Source of the DNA: CAIZGX01 sp046048875
Lineage (GTDB): Bacteria; Bacteroidota; Bacteroidia; Flavobacteriales_D; Sanyastnellaceae
Reading direction: 5' to 3'
NCBI GenBank assembly: GCA_046048875.1
Contig: JBJOFG010000003.1
Location: 1 to 64,000, forward strand
DNA: 64,000 nucleotides
The notes under the pieces are model-generated. The model was not told where the DNA came from. It searched no databases and was given only the letters and a program-made list of their open reading frames with translations. The position numbers and the translations under genes were made by a program. This document shows positions 7,472 to 15,602 of this stretch, one piece after another; the stretch's first letter is position 1; every line of letters begins with the position of its first letter.

Positions 7472-7999
7472 TTAAAATTTATCCATTCCGATTTGGATGG
7501 TGAAAAGAATTAGGCTTAATAACATTCCGCCGATGAAGATGGCTGAGCTTATTTTCAGGAAAGGGTATTTACGGGTGGAAAGGACTTTTCCAATTTGATA
7601 GATATCTCGAATCATAGATTCTTGTACCTCTTCTTTTGTTTCCATGATTTGTTTCATGCGTGTGTTGTATTCTTCTGGCGTGTAGGCACTGAAGTGCATG
7701 AAGAATAACGGATTGAAGTTTTTCGAGTCGAAGTCTGGACGTTTCTTAGGTAATGACAACGGAGCTACAACCATTACCGCCGTAATGATGCATAAAACCG
7801 AGGTAGCCAACAAAGACCAAACTCCCCAATATCCCATGGCAGTCTCAATACGGGCAAGGGTAATGGAAAAAATAATACAGTTACTAGCGATAATGATATT
7901 CGCCTTTTGATCGGCGAAGGCACTTAATTGAACATGGTGCTGCTGGGTCGTACGCAACATGTACATCCAATGGGTATTGTCTGAATTTAGATTACTCAT
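7472..7999 (-). CDS. PycTM-like (DUF5706) membrane protein
   Basis: A 175-residue membrane protein with three hydrophobic helices at about 33-51, 57-81 and 148-172 and a soluble loop between the second and third. The segment HHVQLSAFADQKANIIIASN preceding helix 1 is the hallmark of the Pycsar effector transmembrane family (PycTM, DUF5706). Members in phage-defence operons damage the membrane on binding cCMP or cUMP made by a PycC cyclase. No cyclase or other defence gene is adjacent, so this is an orphan. It may be a housekeeping relative rather than a defence effector. A TAAATTCG box (8005-8012) ends 5 nt before the ATG. Family assignment is from motif recognition. Confidence 0.7.
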   Translation of the reverse strand: MSNLNSDNTHWMYMLRTTQQHHVQLSAFADQKANIIIASNCIIFSITLARIETAMGYWGVWSLLATSVLCIITAVMVVAPLSLPKKRPDFDSKNFNPLFFMHFSAYTPEEYNTRMKQIMETKEEVQESMIRDIYQIGKVLSTRKYPFLKISSAIFIGGMLLSLILFTIQIGMDKF

Positions 8000-8120
8000 A
8001 GTTGCGAATTTAACTTTTCAAGGTGACGACAATGTTAAGTGATCGGATTTCCATAAGTTAGTTTTCAACAAAGGCAGAGACTCTTTTAAGAGGCTTTATT
8101 TTCGAAATAAATTTATAATT

Positions 8121-8528
8121 ATGCGATACAGAATTGGGTTCATCGTTGCTGCATTTTCCCTTTTAGTCATCCTGGCAGGATGCACAAGTTCAACGAATGC
8201 AGAGGTTCAAAAGCAGAACCTTCAAATTAACGCTTCGAAGGATTTAAAGTGGTGTGACGATTTGATTCGCGATTATATTAAGCGGTCTACCGATGAGATG
8301 ATGGTTTTGGAGCGAAAGGATACCTCTGTTCATTTCGAATGGATGTTAGATAGGACTGAGATTCTAGATCAAAAGAAATATTTTGTCTATCACTTGGGAC
8401 ATGTTGTATCCGATGAAGGAAATACCAACGCTAGATTTGTTACGAACGGATGGCTATACCTTGATTCATTGAATAGAAAGTTATTCGTGTATGATTTTGC
8501 AACGGATAATATTGTTGAGTGGAAGTGA
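8121..8528 (+). CDS. Small hypothetical lipoprotein
   Basis: A 135-residue protein with a clear lipoprotein signal (MRYRIGF, hydrophobic core, lipobox ILAGC at about residue 21). The mature domain contains CDDLIRDYIKRS and a beta-rich C-terminal part ending LDSLNRKLFVYDF; no family is recognised. It is monocistronic. The stop codon is followed within 5 nt by the hairpin array, which separates it from the convergent MBL hydrolase gene. Confidence 0.75.
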   Translation: MRYRIGFIVAAFSLLVILAGCTSSTNAEVQKQNLQINASKDLKWCDDLIRDYIKRSTDEMMVLERKDTSVHFEWMLDRTEILDQKKYFVYHLGHVVSDEGNTNARFVTNGWLYLDSLNRKLFVYDFATDNIVEWK

Positions 8529-8532
8529 TTTG

Positions 8533-8707
8533 GCCTACGGCAAATGTCTTCGACGATTGCAATTAAAGAGTAGGAATAATAGTTCCACTTCGTGGATAAA
8601 TCCCTAAGGGACAAGTCCGCTGCGCGGATGTATCCCGAAGGGACTGGTCCGCTGCGCGGATGTATCCCGAAGGGACTGGTCCGTTACACGGATGTATCCC
8701 GAAGGGA
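8533..8707. repeat. Hairpin array with 32-bp tandem period
   Basis: Two GC hairpins, GCC-TAC-GGC (8533-8541) and GTC-TTC-GAC (8546-8554), precede the main array. The main array runs CCAC-TTC-GTGG (8585-8595), TCCC-TAA-GGGA (8601-8611), then alternating TCCGC-TGC-GCGGA and TCCC-GAA-GGGA elements at 8616, 8633, 8648 and 8665. A variant TCCGT-TAC-ACGGA follows at 8680 and the last TCCC element at 8697. Spacers alternate tgta and ctgg. The variant keeps pairing by changing both partners of one base pair. The array lies between two convergent genes. Confidence 0.88.
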
Positions 8708-8713
8708 CTAGAA

Positions 8714-9565
8714 TTAGAAGAATTCTGAGAATTTCCCCGCTTCTTTCAATCGAACTCCCTTCTCCGTATGCTGCAATGTGCAGCACTCGTTCACGCTGTC
8801 GTGCTCGAAGAACAAGATGTATTCGTTATTAGCGGCAGTATTTAAGAACTGTTCTTTTTCAGTCATGGTCAACAACGGACGAGTATCGTAGCCCATTACA
8901 TATGGAAGTGGAATATGTCCAACCGAAGGAAGAAGATCGGCCATGAACACTAAAGTCTTTCCCATGTAGTTAATCTGCGGAATCATCATGCTTTCAGTAT
9001 GTCCGTCTACAAACAACACGTCGAATCCAAGCGGTGTGGGCGATACGTTGTTCACGCGTTCAATGAAATTCAATTGTCCGCTTTCTTGAATAGGCAAGAT
9101 GTTTTCAGAAAGGAAACTGGCTTTCTCTCTAGGATTCGGCTCCGTAGCCCATTTCCAGTGATTCGCGTTGCTCCAGAATTTTGCATTTGGAAAGGCAGGT
9201 TGAAAATGTTCGCGGGTTGAATTGTATTCGATTGTTCCGCCACAATGATCGAAATGCAAATGCGTCAACAGCACATCGGTAATGTCGTTTCTATGAAACC
9301 CTTTCTGGGCGAGGGATTGATCAATAGTTAAAGTGTCTTGTAAATGATAGTGTGAAAAGAACTTTTCGCTTTGCTTTCCACCAATGCCGCTATCGATAAG
9401 CGTCAGGCGATTTCCGTCTTCCACCAGCAAACAACGCATAGCCCAGGTGCACAGGTTCAGCTCGTCGGCCGGATTGGTCTTTTGCCACAACTGTTTCGGC
9501 ACCACACCGAACATGGCGCCCCCGTCTAACTTGAAAAATCCAGTGTCTATAACATGTAGTTTCAT
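8714..9565 (-). CDS. MBL-fold metallohydrolase
   Basis: A 283-residue cytosolic metallo-beta-lactamase-fold hydrolase. The zinc motif THLHFDHCGG gives His102, His104, Asp106 and His107; further ligands are likely the His in FVDGHTE, the Asp in FMADLLP and the late FEHDS. Without a signal peptide it is not an antibiotic resistance enzyme of the secreted type. The layout resembles the AttM/quorum-quenching lactonase and glyoxalase II relatives, but the substrate cannot be told from sequence. The ATG at 9565 is 4 nt from a perfect -7 box, and the gene is divergent from purB. Confidence 0.88.
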   Translation of the reverse strand: MKLHVIDTGFFKLDGGAMFGVVPKQLWQKTNPADELNLCTWAMRCLLVEDGNRLTLIDSGIGGKQSEKFFSHYHLQDTLTIDQSLAQKGFHRNDITDVLLTHLHFDHCGGTIEYNSTREHFQPAFPNAKFWSNANHWKWATEPNPREKASFLSENILPIQESGQLNFIERVNNVSPTPLGFDVLFVDGHTESMMIPQINYMGKTLVFMADLLPSVGHIPLPYVMGYDTRPLLTMTEKEQFLNTAANNEYILFFEHDSVNECCTLQHTEKGVRLKEAGKFSEFF

Positions 9566-9569
9566 AGTG

Positions 9570-9577
9570 CAAATGTA
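9570..9577 (-). promoter_or_regulatory. -7 box of the MBL hydrolase gene, leaderless
   Basis: The minus strand reads TACATTTG, an exact TAnnTTTG, ending 4 nt before the ATG at 9565. It forms a back-to-back promoter pair with the purB box 26 nt away. Confidence 0.55.
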
Positions 9578-9603
9578 ATAGCGATTGTCTCGCTTTCCAT
9601 TTG

Positions 9604-9611
9604 TACCTTTG
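9604..9611 (+). promoter_or_regulatory. -7 box of purB
   Basis: TACCTTTG is an exact TAnnTTTG located 17 nt before the purB ATG. A TTG at 9585-9587 lies 16 nt upstream and could be the -33 element. Confidence 0.6.
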
Positions 9612-9628
9612 CGCCTTAGAAATTAAAC

Positions 9629-10993
9629 ATGGACCATTCGTCGTTATTCAGTATTTCTCCTATCGATGGCAGATACCGCCGTCAGACCGAAGACCTGCAA
9701 CAATACTTTTCAGAGTTCGCCCTTATCAAATACAGAGTTTGGGTGGAAGTGGAATACTTCATCGCCTTGTGCGAATTGCCTTTGCCTCAATTGACCAGCG
9801 TTTCCGCTGATACGTTTGTTCACTTGCGCGACATCTGCGCGAACTTCTCGCAAGAAGATGCCCAATGGATCAAAGACAAAGAGAAGATTACGAATCACGA
9901 CGTGAAAGCAGTTGAGTATTTCATCAAACACAAAATGGATGAAATGCAGTTGGGCGCAGTGAAGGAATTCGTACACTTTGGATTGACTTCTCAAGACATC
10001 AATAACACGTCTATTCCCGCATCGTTCCGTGATTCTTTGGAGAATGTATACATTCCGAAAATCGACGAGGTGATGCATCACCTAGCCGAGCGAAGCAAAG
10101 AGTGGAAGGACGTTCCCATGTTGGCGCGTACACACGGACAACCCGCTTCGCCAACGCGTTTAGGAAAAGAGTTTTTTGTTTTCGTTGAACGCCTGGAAGA
10201 ACAATTGCAGCAATTGGAAAATATTCCGGTGGCCGCGAAGTTCGGCGGTGCAACCGGAAACTTCAACGCCCATCACGTGGCTTATCCGGAAATTGACTGG
10301 GTTGAATTTGCTAACGAATTTTTGGGTGAAAAGCTTCGCTTGTCGCGCTCGCAATACACCACGCAGATCGAACACTACGATCACATGGCCGCTTCATTCG
10401 ATGGATTGAAGCGATTGAATACGATATTGATCGACTTGTGTCGCGACATCTGGTCCTACATCAGCATGGATTATTTCCGTCAAATTGTGAAAGAAGGTGA
10501 AGTGGGCTCTTCGGCTATGCCACACAAAGTGAATCCGATCGATTTCGAAAATGCGGAAGGAAACTTAGGCATAGCAAACGCTTTATTCGAGCACTTGGCT
10601 GCAAAGCTTCCAGTAAGCCGCTTGCAGCGCGACTTAACAGACAGTACGGTTCTTCGCAACATTGGTGTTCCTATGGCGCATACCGTTATTGCTTTGAATT
10701 CAATTTTGAAGGGATTGGGTAAGTTGAAGTTGAACGAAGCGAAGATTGCCCTAGACCTTGAAAACAATTGGGCGGTTGTTGCGGAAGGAATTCAGACTGT
10801 TCTTCGTCGCGAGGGATACGAAGCGCCTTACGAAGCGTTAAAGAATTTAACTCGCGGAAAAGATCGCATTGAAGAGTCTGACATTCATGCATTCATTGAT
10901 GTGTTGGAAGTATCCGATGCCATTAAAGCTGAATTGAAAAAGATTCGTCCTGAAAATTATACAGGAATAGACTTAATGTCTGATCACGAATGA
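9629..10993 (+). CDS. purB: Adenylosuccinate lyase
   Basis: Cytosolic tetrameric lyase, 454 residues. It removes fumarate from SAICAR and from adenylosuccinate in purine synthesis. The superfamily signature GSSAMPHKVNPIDFEN holds the catalytic Ser loop; RTHGQPASPT and TSQDINNTS carry the other catalytic residues. The length matches the E. coli-type (about 456) enzyme. The last codons overlap the next gene by ATGA, so the ABC exporter is translationally coupled. Its pathway partner purE lies elsewhere in this window (27.7 kb). Confidence 0.97.
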   Translation: MDHSSLFSISPIDGRYRRQTEDLQQYFSEFALIKYRVWVEVEYFIALCELPLPQLTSVSADTFVHLRDICANFSQEDAQWIKDKEKITNHDVKAVEYFIKHKMDEMQLGAVKEFVHFGLTSQDINNTSIPASFRDSLENVYIPKIDEVMHHLAERSKEWKDVPMLARTHGQPASPTRLGKEFFVFVERLEEQLQQLENIPVAAKFGGATGNFNAHHVAYPEIDWVEFANEFLGEKLRLSRSQYTTQIEHYDHMAASFDGLKRLNTILIDLCRDIWSYISMDYFRQIVKEGEVGSSAMPHKVNPIDFENAEGNLGIANALFEHLAAKLPVSRLQRDLTDSTVLRNIGVPMAHTVIALNSILKGLGKLKLNEAKIALDLENNWAVVAEGIQTVLRREGYEAPYEALKNLTRGKDRIEESDIHAFIDVLEVSDAIKAELKKIRPENYTGIDLMSDHE

Positions 10994-12789
10994 AGTCATT
11001 CCGCGCCATATTCGGACTGCTAAGCGATTATAAAGGATCGTTGATATGGAATTTTTTATTCAACATACTCAACGCCATTTTTTCATTGTTCACGTTCTTA
11101 AGTGTTGTGCCTTTCCTGTATGTCTTGTTCGATGTGAATCAAGGTGGAAGTGCACCGATCTCTCAAGCCAAAGGTTTGTGGGATCAGTTCAAAGATCAAT
11201 TGAACGGTGCCATTTTGGAACAAGGGAAACCACAAGTGCTTTTGTTAATGTGCTTGTTCATTGTAGTTCTTGCCTTGCTGAAGAACACGGTGAACTACAT
11301 TTCACTCTTGAGCATCGCTAAAATTCGAACAGGCGTTTCCAGAGACCTTCGAAAAAAGATGTACAAGAAAGTGCTTCGACTTCAATTGGCATTTTTCTCG
11401 AATGAAAGAAAAGGCGATTTGATTTCACGAATGACCAACGACTTGAATGAAATTGAGTTCTCGGTAATTGGTGCGCTCGAAGCCTTGTTGAAGTCGCCTG
11501 TGATGATTGTCTTTTCATTGATCACCCTGGTGCTCATGAGTTGGAAGCTCACGCTGTTTGCTTTCATTTTCCTTCCAGTAAGCGGATACTTAATCTCACG
11601 CATTGCGAAGAGCTTGAAGAACGCCGCAAAGCGTAGCAAATCGAATCTCGGAGATCTCATTGCCTTATTAGACGAAAGCTTGACGGGCATTCGTGTCATT
11701 AAAGTTTTCAATGCCGAAGATCATTTCGAAAAGAAATTCGACGAGACCAATGAAGGCTATTCACGTCTCATGCACAAATTGTACAAGCGCGAATACTTAG
11801 CGTCTCCGATGTCGGAGTTTATTTCGCTCATGGTGATTAGCGTCCTTCTTTATGTAGGCGGAATTATTGTTTTCAATGGTGAAATAAGCGGAGAATTACT
11901 CATCGGTTATTTGGTGGTGTTTTCACAAATTATCCAACCCGCGAAACAATTCAGCGATGCAATTTTCAAGGTAAACAAAGGAATGGCTAGTTTGGAGCGC
12001 ATTCGCGAAGTCTTGCATGCGGAAGAAACTGTTTTGGATAAATCAGATGCTGTTGAGCTTTCGACTTTTAACGAACGTATTTCATTTGAAGGAGTTTCTT
12101 TTAAGTATGGTGAAGAAGAAGTGCTGAAGAACATTTCCTTCAACATTGAAAAAGGACAGACCGTTGCGTTAGTTGGCTCCTCGGGAAGTGGAAAGACGAC
12201 ACTGGCAATGCTTCTGGCTCGTTTCTACGATCCGACTTCAGGAAGCATTAACATCGACGGTGTCGCGATTACACATTTAAAAACGAAGTCGCTTCGTGCG
12301 CACATGGGCATGGTTACGCAAGACGCCTTGTTGTTCAACGATACGGTGGCGAACAACATTGTTTTATCGGAAGAGCATTCAACAGATAAGTTAATGGAAG
12401 CTGCGCGTGTTTCGAACGCCATGGAATTCATAGATGAGTTGGAGAATAAGTTCGATACCAACATTGGCGACAGTGGAATGCGTTTGTCGGGCGGACAACG
12501 TCAGCGTTTGTCTATTGCTCGCGCCATTTACAAGAACCCTTCAATTTTAATTTTAGACGAAGCCACTTCTGCGTTGGACACACAAAGCGAGAAGTACGTG
12601 CAAGATGCCATTTCGAAAATGATGGAAAATCGCACGGCGTTGGTCATTGCTCACCGGCTAAGTACAATTCAGCAAGCCGATTTAATTTTGGTGATGCAAG
12701 CTGGAGAAATAGTGCAGCGCGGAACACACAAAGAACTAATTTCGCAAGAAGGTTTGTACAAGACCCTTGTTGAAATGCAAGAACTATAA
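10990..12789 (+). CDS. ABC exporter, fused permease-ATPase (MsbA-like)
   Basis: A 599-residue half-transporter of the ABCB/MsbA type in the inner membrane. Six transmembrane helices fill residues 1-330. The ATPase domain has Walker A GSSGSGKTT (about 396), signature LSGGQRQR (about 499), Walker B ILILDEATSALD (about 518) and a switch His in IAHRLST. Family members flip lipid A precursors, lipids or peptides; MsbA itself is the best-known relative and plausible here for a Gram-negative cell, but the substrate is not proven. The start overlaps the purB stop by 4 nt; gldF follows after 3 nt. Confidence 0.92.
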   Translation: MKSFRAIFGLLSDYKGSLIWNFLFNILNAIFSLFTFLSVVPFLYVLFDVNQGGSAPISQAKGLWDQFKDQLNGAILEQGKPQVLLLMCLFIVVLALLKNTVNYISLLSIAKIRTGVSRDLRKKMYKKVLRLQLAFFSNERKGDLISRMTNDLNEIEFSVIGALEALLKSPVMIVFSLITLVLMSWKLTLFAFIFLPVSGYLISRIAKSLKNAAKRSKSNLGDLIALLDESLTGIRVIKVFNAEDHFEKKFDETNEGYSRLMHKLYKREYLASPMSEFISLMVISVLLYVGGIIVFNGEISGELLIGYLVVFSQIIQPAKQFSDAIFKVNKGMASLERIREVLHAEETVLDKSDAVELSTFNERISFEGVSFKYGEEEVLKNISFNIEKGQTVALVGSSGSGKTTLAMLLARFYDPTSGSINIDGVAITHLKTKSLRAHMGMVTQDALLFNDTVANNIVLSEEHSTDKLMEAARVSNAMEFIDELENKFDTNIGDSGMRLSGGQRQRLSIARAIYKNPSILILDEATSALDTQSEKYVQDAISKMMENRTALVIAHRLSTIQQADLILVMQAGEIVQRGTHKELISQEGLYKTLVEMQEL

Positions 12790-12792
12790 ACT

Positions 12793-13524
12793 ATGATCGC
12801 ATTACTTAGAAAAGAGATTCGCTCGTTTTTGACATCCTTAATCGGATACATTGTCATAGCAGTATTTCTAATTGTGACTTCGTTATTCATGTGGGTTTTC
12901 CCAGGAAGTCTGAACGTGATGGAAGCGGAATACGCCACCCTAGACACCTTGTTTTACATTGCGCCTTGGGTGTTTTTGTTCTTGATTCCTGCAATTACCA
13001 TGCGCTCGCTTGCTGAAGAGCAGAAGGAAGGAACATTGGAACTGCTCATGACTAAGCCTATCACTGATCTTCAAATTATTTTGGCGAAATACCTTGCGGG
13101 ATTGTTGGTTGTGGTGATTGCCATTTTCCCAACGTTGGTGTATTTCCTTTCTGTTTATCTTTTGGGTAATCCGGTGGGAAACATTGACGCAGGGGCAACG
13201 TGGGGATCTTATCTTGGATTGATATTCTTGGCAAGTGTTTATGTGAGCATTGGAATTTTTGCTTCAAGCTTGACGAAGAATCAGATTGTGGCGTTTTTGA
13301 TTGCAGCGCTCATCAGTTTTGTTATGTATTCAGGATTTCAGTCTTTGGGAACCTTTAATTTATTCGGATCCTTGGACAGATTCATTATCCGTTTAGGAAT
13401 GGAAGACCATTATTCAGGAATGAGTATTGGATTAATTGACTCGCGCGATGTCCTCTATTTTGTAGGGGTTAGCGCCTTTTTTATTTTATTAACTCGTTTG
13501 CGTCTTCAAGCTAGAAACTGGTGA
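12793..13524 (+). CDS. gldF: Gliding-motility ABC permease GldF
   Basis: A 243-residue ABC-2 type permease with six helices. Family landmarks are the N-terminus LLRKEIRSFLTSLIGYIV, the WVFPGSLNV segment, IAPWVFLFLIPAITMRS and EEQKEGTLELL. In Flavobacterium johnsoniae GldF works with GldG and the ATPase GldA, and loss of any abolishes gliding. Here no gldG follows: pdhB comes next under its own promoter. No gldA is in the window. The gene is probably cotranscribed with purB and the exporter (3-nt spacing). Confidence 0.9.
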   Translation: MIALLRKEIRSFLTSLIGYIVIAVFLIVTSLFMWVFPGSLNVMEAEYATLDTLFYIAPWVFLFLIPAITMRSLAEEQKEGTLELLMTKPITDLQIILAKYLAGLLVVVIAIFPTLVYFLSVYLLGNPVGNIDAGATWGSYLGLIFLASVYVSIGIFASSLTKNQIVAFLIAALISFVMYSGFQSLGTFNLFGSLDRFIIRLGMEDHYSGMSIGLIDSRDVLYFVGVSAFFILLTRLRLQARNW

Positions 13525-13525
13525 G

Positions 13526-13554
13526 TTAGTGTAAAAAGTACACTAATATTTTTG
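13526..13554 (+). promoter_or_regulatory. Palindromic operator and -7 box upstream of pdhB
   Basis: TTAGTGTA (13526-13533), a 5-nt spacer and TACACTAA (13539-13546) form a perfect palindrome. The same arms and spacing recur upstream of pfkA at 45795-45815. It abuts TATTTTTG (13547-13554), an exact TAnnTTTG -7 box, so the palindrome fills the -33/-7 interval where a repressor would act. It starts 2 nt after the gldF stop and might also end that transcript. Confidence 0.7.
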
Positions 13555-13599
13555 TAAACCACATTTATAGTTAAATTCGCACTCGTAACAAAACGAACC

Positions 13600-14580
13600 A
13601 TGAGAGAAATTCAATTCCGTGAGGCCATTTGTGAGGCCATGTCAGAAGAAATGCGCAGAGATGAAACTGTGTTTTTGTTGGGGGAAGAAGTAGCAGAGTA
13701 CAACGGGGCTTACAAGGCTTCGAAGGGAATGCTCGATGAGTTCGGCGCTAAGCGTGTCATTGACACTCCGATTGCTGAATTGGGATTCTCGGGTATTGCA
13801 GTGGGTGCTGCAATGAATGGACTTCGTCCGATTGTAGAATTCATGACTTGGAACTTCGCAATTCTTGCGGCTGACCAAATCATTAACTCGGCAGCGAAGA
13901 TGTTACAAATGAGCGGTGGACAGTACAATGTTCCAATCGTATTCCGCGGTCCAAACGGACAAGCCGGACAACTAGCTGCAACACATAGCCAAAGCTTTGA
14001 GTCGTTTTACGCACACGTTCCTGGATTGAAAGTTATCACTCCATCTAATCCCTATGACGCGAAAGGTTTGTTGAAAGCTGCTATTCGCGACAATGACCCT
14101 GTTGTTTTCATGGAATCTGAAAAGATGTATGGCGACAAAGGAATGGTTCCAGACGGAGAGTACATTATTCCAATTGGAGTTGCAGATGTGAAGCGTGAAG
14201 GAACAGATGTGACGTTGGTTTCATTCGGTAAGATTATGAAGACTGCTTTGTTGGCTGCTGAAGAATTGGCGAAAGAAGGAATCTCTGTTGAAGTGATTGA
14301 CTTGCGCACGATTCGTCCGCTTGACATTGATACCATCGTAAACAGCGTAAAGAAAACAAACCGATTGATTATTTTGGAAGAGAGCTGGCCAGTGGCGAGT
14401 ATCTCAACTGAGATTTCGTACCGCGTTCAACGTCATGCGTTCGACTACTTAGATGCGCCTATCCGCAGAATTACACAAACCGATACTCCTTTTGCATTTG
14501 CTACAACGTTAATTGATGCTGCTCTTCCAGGAGTTGCAGATGTTGTTCGTGTGGCGAAGGAAGTTTGTTACAAAGCTTAA
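13600..14580 (+). CDS. pdhB: Pyruvate dehydrogenase E1 component, beta subunit
   Basis: Beta subunit (326 residues) of the heterotetrameric E1 of pyruvate dehydrogenase, which decarboxylates pyruvate with thiamine diphosphate and passes the acetyl group to E2. It starts MREIQFREAICEAM; GEEVAEYNGAYK, the PIAELGFSGIAVGAA cofactor-binding segment, FRGPNGQAGQLAATHSQ and the C-terminal half (VSFGKIMK, EESWPVASI) are as in flavobacterial PdhB. The alpha subunit and E2 are not in the window. It is under the palindromic operator shared with pfkA, so its expression is probably tied to glycolytic flux (inference). A branched-chain 2-oxoacid dehydrogenase beta subunit is the main alternative. Confidence 0.93.
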   Translation: MREIQFREAICEAMSEEMRRDETVFLLGEEVAEYNGAYKASKGMLDEFGAKRVIDTPIAELGFSGIAVGAAMNGLRPIVEFMTWNFAILAADQIINSAAKMLQMSGGQYNVPIVFRGPNGQAGQLAATHSQSFESFYAHVPGLKVITPSNPYDAKGLLKAAIRDNDPVVFMESEKMYGDKGMVPDGEYIIPIGVADVKREGTDVTLVSFGKIMKTALLAAEELAKEGISVEVIDLRTIRPLDIDTIVNSVKKTNRLIILEESWPVASISTEISYRVQRHAFDYLDAPIRRITQTDTPFAFATTLIDAALPGVADVVRVAKEVCYKA

Positions 14581-14592
14581 TCGGAAGGAAGA

Positions 14593-15486
14593 TTAAGCTC
14601 TTCCGCACAATTCTTTAAACTCGCAGTACTTGCATTTGCTCTCACTTTCCGTTTGAGTGAACTCGTCTTTGCTCACGGGTGTATTGTTTTCAATATCGAG
14701 ATTCATTCTGTGCATGGCTTTCGTGTCGCCGTACATATCGTCTTTGAAGTTTTCAATATCGGCCTCTGAAATTTCAGGTAGCACCTCGCTGTATCCGTCT
14801 TTCAAGTAAGCGAGAATTGGAATGATCCGGTCGAATTTATTTTCGAAGTGAAAAGAAGCGAAGAGTGAATATCCAATAAGTTGTTTGCGGTGTTTCAAAT
14901 CGTCTTGCTTACCCGTCTTCCAATCGAGAATGTAAATGTCTCTTCCGTTCGGAAGCATGAAGTCTACTTTGCAATACGCCTTTAATTCACCACGATCGGT
15001 TTGAATGCGCGTTTCGCCAAAACCATCGGGTTCAATGATCCATTGTTGTTTTGAACTTTCAGGAAGATTCTTCACCCATTCGAAACGTTCTGATTTCACA
15101 AAAATCATTACCGCATTGAAAACACTTTCAGCGATGTAGTTTTCGTCGATGGACTCTTTTTCCTTGTAATAAATTTCGGTAAAGGTGTGATCGAGCATGT
15201 ACTTCTGCACCTGCTGCTTCACGAAGTTTTTCATTCGCGATTCATCAATCACCTCCGTAGATTTCTGAAGTCTTTTCAGAATGGCTTCAATTACATCGTG
15301 CGCAAGGCTTCCAATGGTAAGGGCTTCAGAGGTGAGTGATTTCAGTTGATTTATTTTTTGAAGTGGAAATTCTCGGTCGAATTTTCCGTAATAGGTGTAG
15401 TAGTATTTTCTTTTGCAGTATGAAAACGTGTCGAATCTGCTGACAGACCAGCCAAGAATGGGAGTGAAGGGAAATCGTTTTAGCAT
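14593..15486 (-). CDS. PD-(D/E)XK nuclease, RecB/Cas4-like with Cys cluster
   Basis: A 297-residue nuclease of the RecB/AddB/Cas4 group. GSLAHDVIE gives the motif-I His, and KVDFML and ILDWKTGK form the D-(D)xK catalytic core. One Cys near the N-terminus (SRFDTFSYCKRKYYY) and three at the C-terminus (CKYCEFKELC) form the pattern of an Fe-S cluster as in AddB and Cas4. No helicase domain is fused and there are no cas genes, so a stand-alone DNA repair exonuclease is the best guess. A TATATTTG -7 box lies 4 nt before the ATG. It is divergent from olsF and converges on pdhB. Confidence 0.85.
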   Translation of the reverse strand: MLKRFPFTPILGWSVSRFDTFSYCKRKYYYTYYGKFDREFPLQKINQLKSLTSEALTIGSLAHDVIEAILKRLQKSTEVIDESRMKNFVKQQVQKYMLDHTFTEIYYKEKESIDENYIAESVFNAVMIFVKSERFEWVKNLPESSKQQWIIEPDGFGETRIQTDRGELKAYCKVDFMLPNGRDIYILDWKTGKQDDLKHRKQLIGYSLFASFHFENKFDRIIPILAYLKDGYSEVLPEISEADIENFKDDMYGDTKAMHRMNLDIENNTPVSKDEFTQTESESKCKYCEFKELCGRA

Positions 15487-15490
15487 AAAT

Positions 15491-15498
15491 CAAATATA
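15491..15498 (-). promoter_or_regulatory. -7 box of the PD-(D/E)XK nuclease gene, leaderless
   Basis: The minus strand reads TATATTTG, an exact TAnnTTTG, ending 4 nt before the start codon at 15486. Confidence 0.55.
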
Positions 15499-15602
15499 GC
15501 CTTGCAAACAGCAGATTTGTTAGAAACTCGCCTTTTACTTTTCCAACGAAAAAGTTAACTTTACCTAAACAATGAAGTAACTTAAATTAACTTCATTCGA
15601 AC

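Noticed and set aside
8604..8786. Minus-strand frame running through the 32-bp repeats
   Set aside because: Made of repeat-encoded periodic residues; overlaps the MBL gene out of frame.
10990..12789. Calling the exporter MsbA outright
   Set aside because: The ABCB-type half-transporters are too alike to tell lipid A flippase from other exporters by eye.
13526..13546. Terminator of gldF
   Set aside because: The stem is AT-rich and the same palindrome occurs between promoter elements of pfkA, where no gene ends. An operator is the better reading, though a side role in termination is not excluded.
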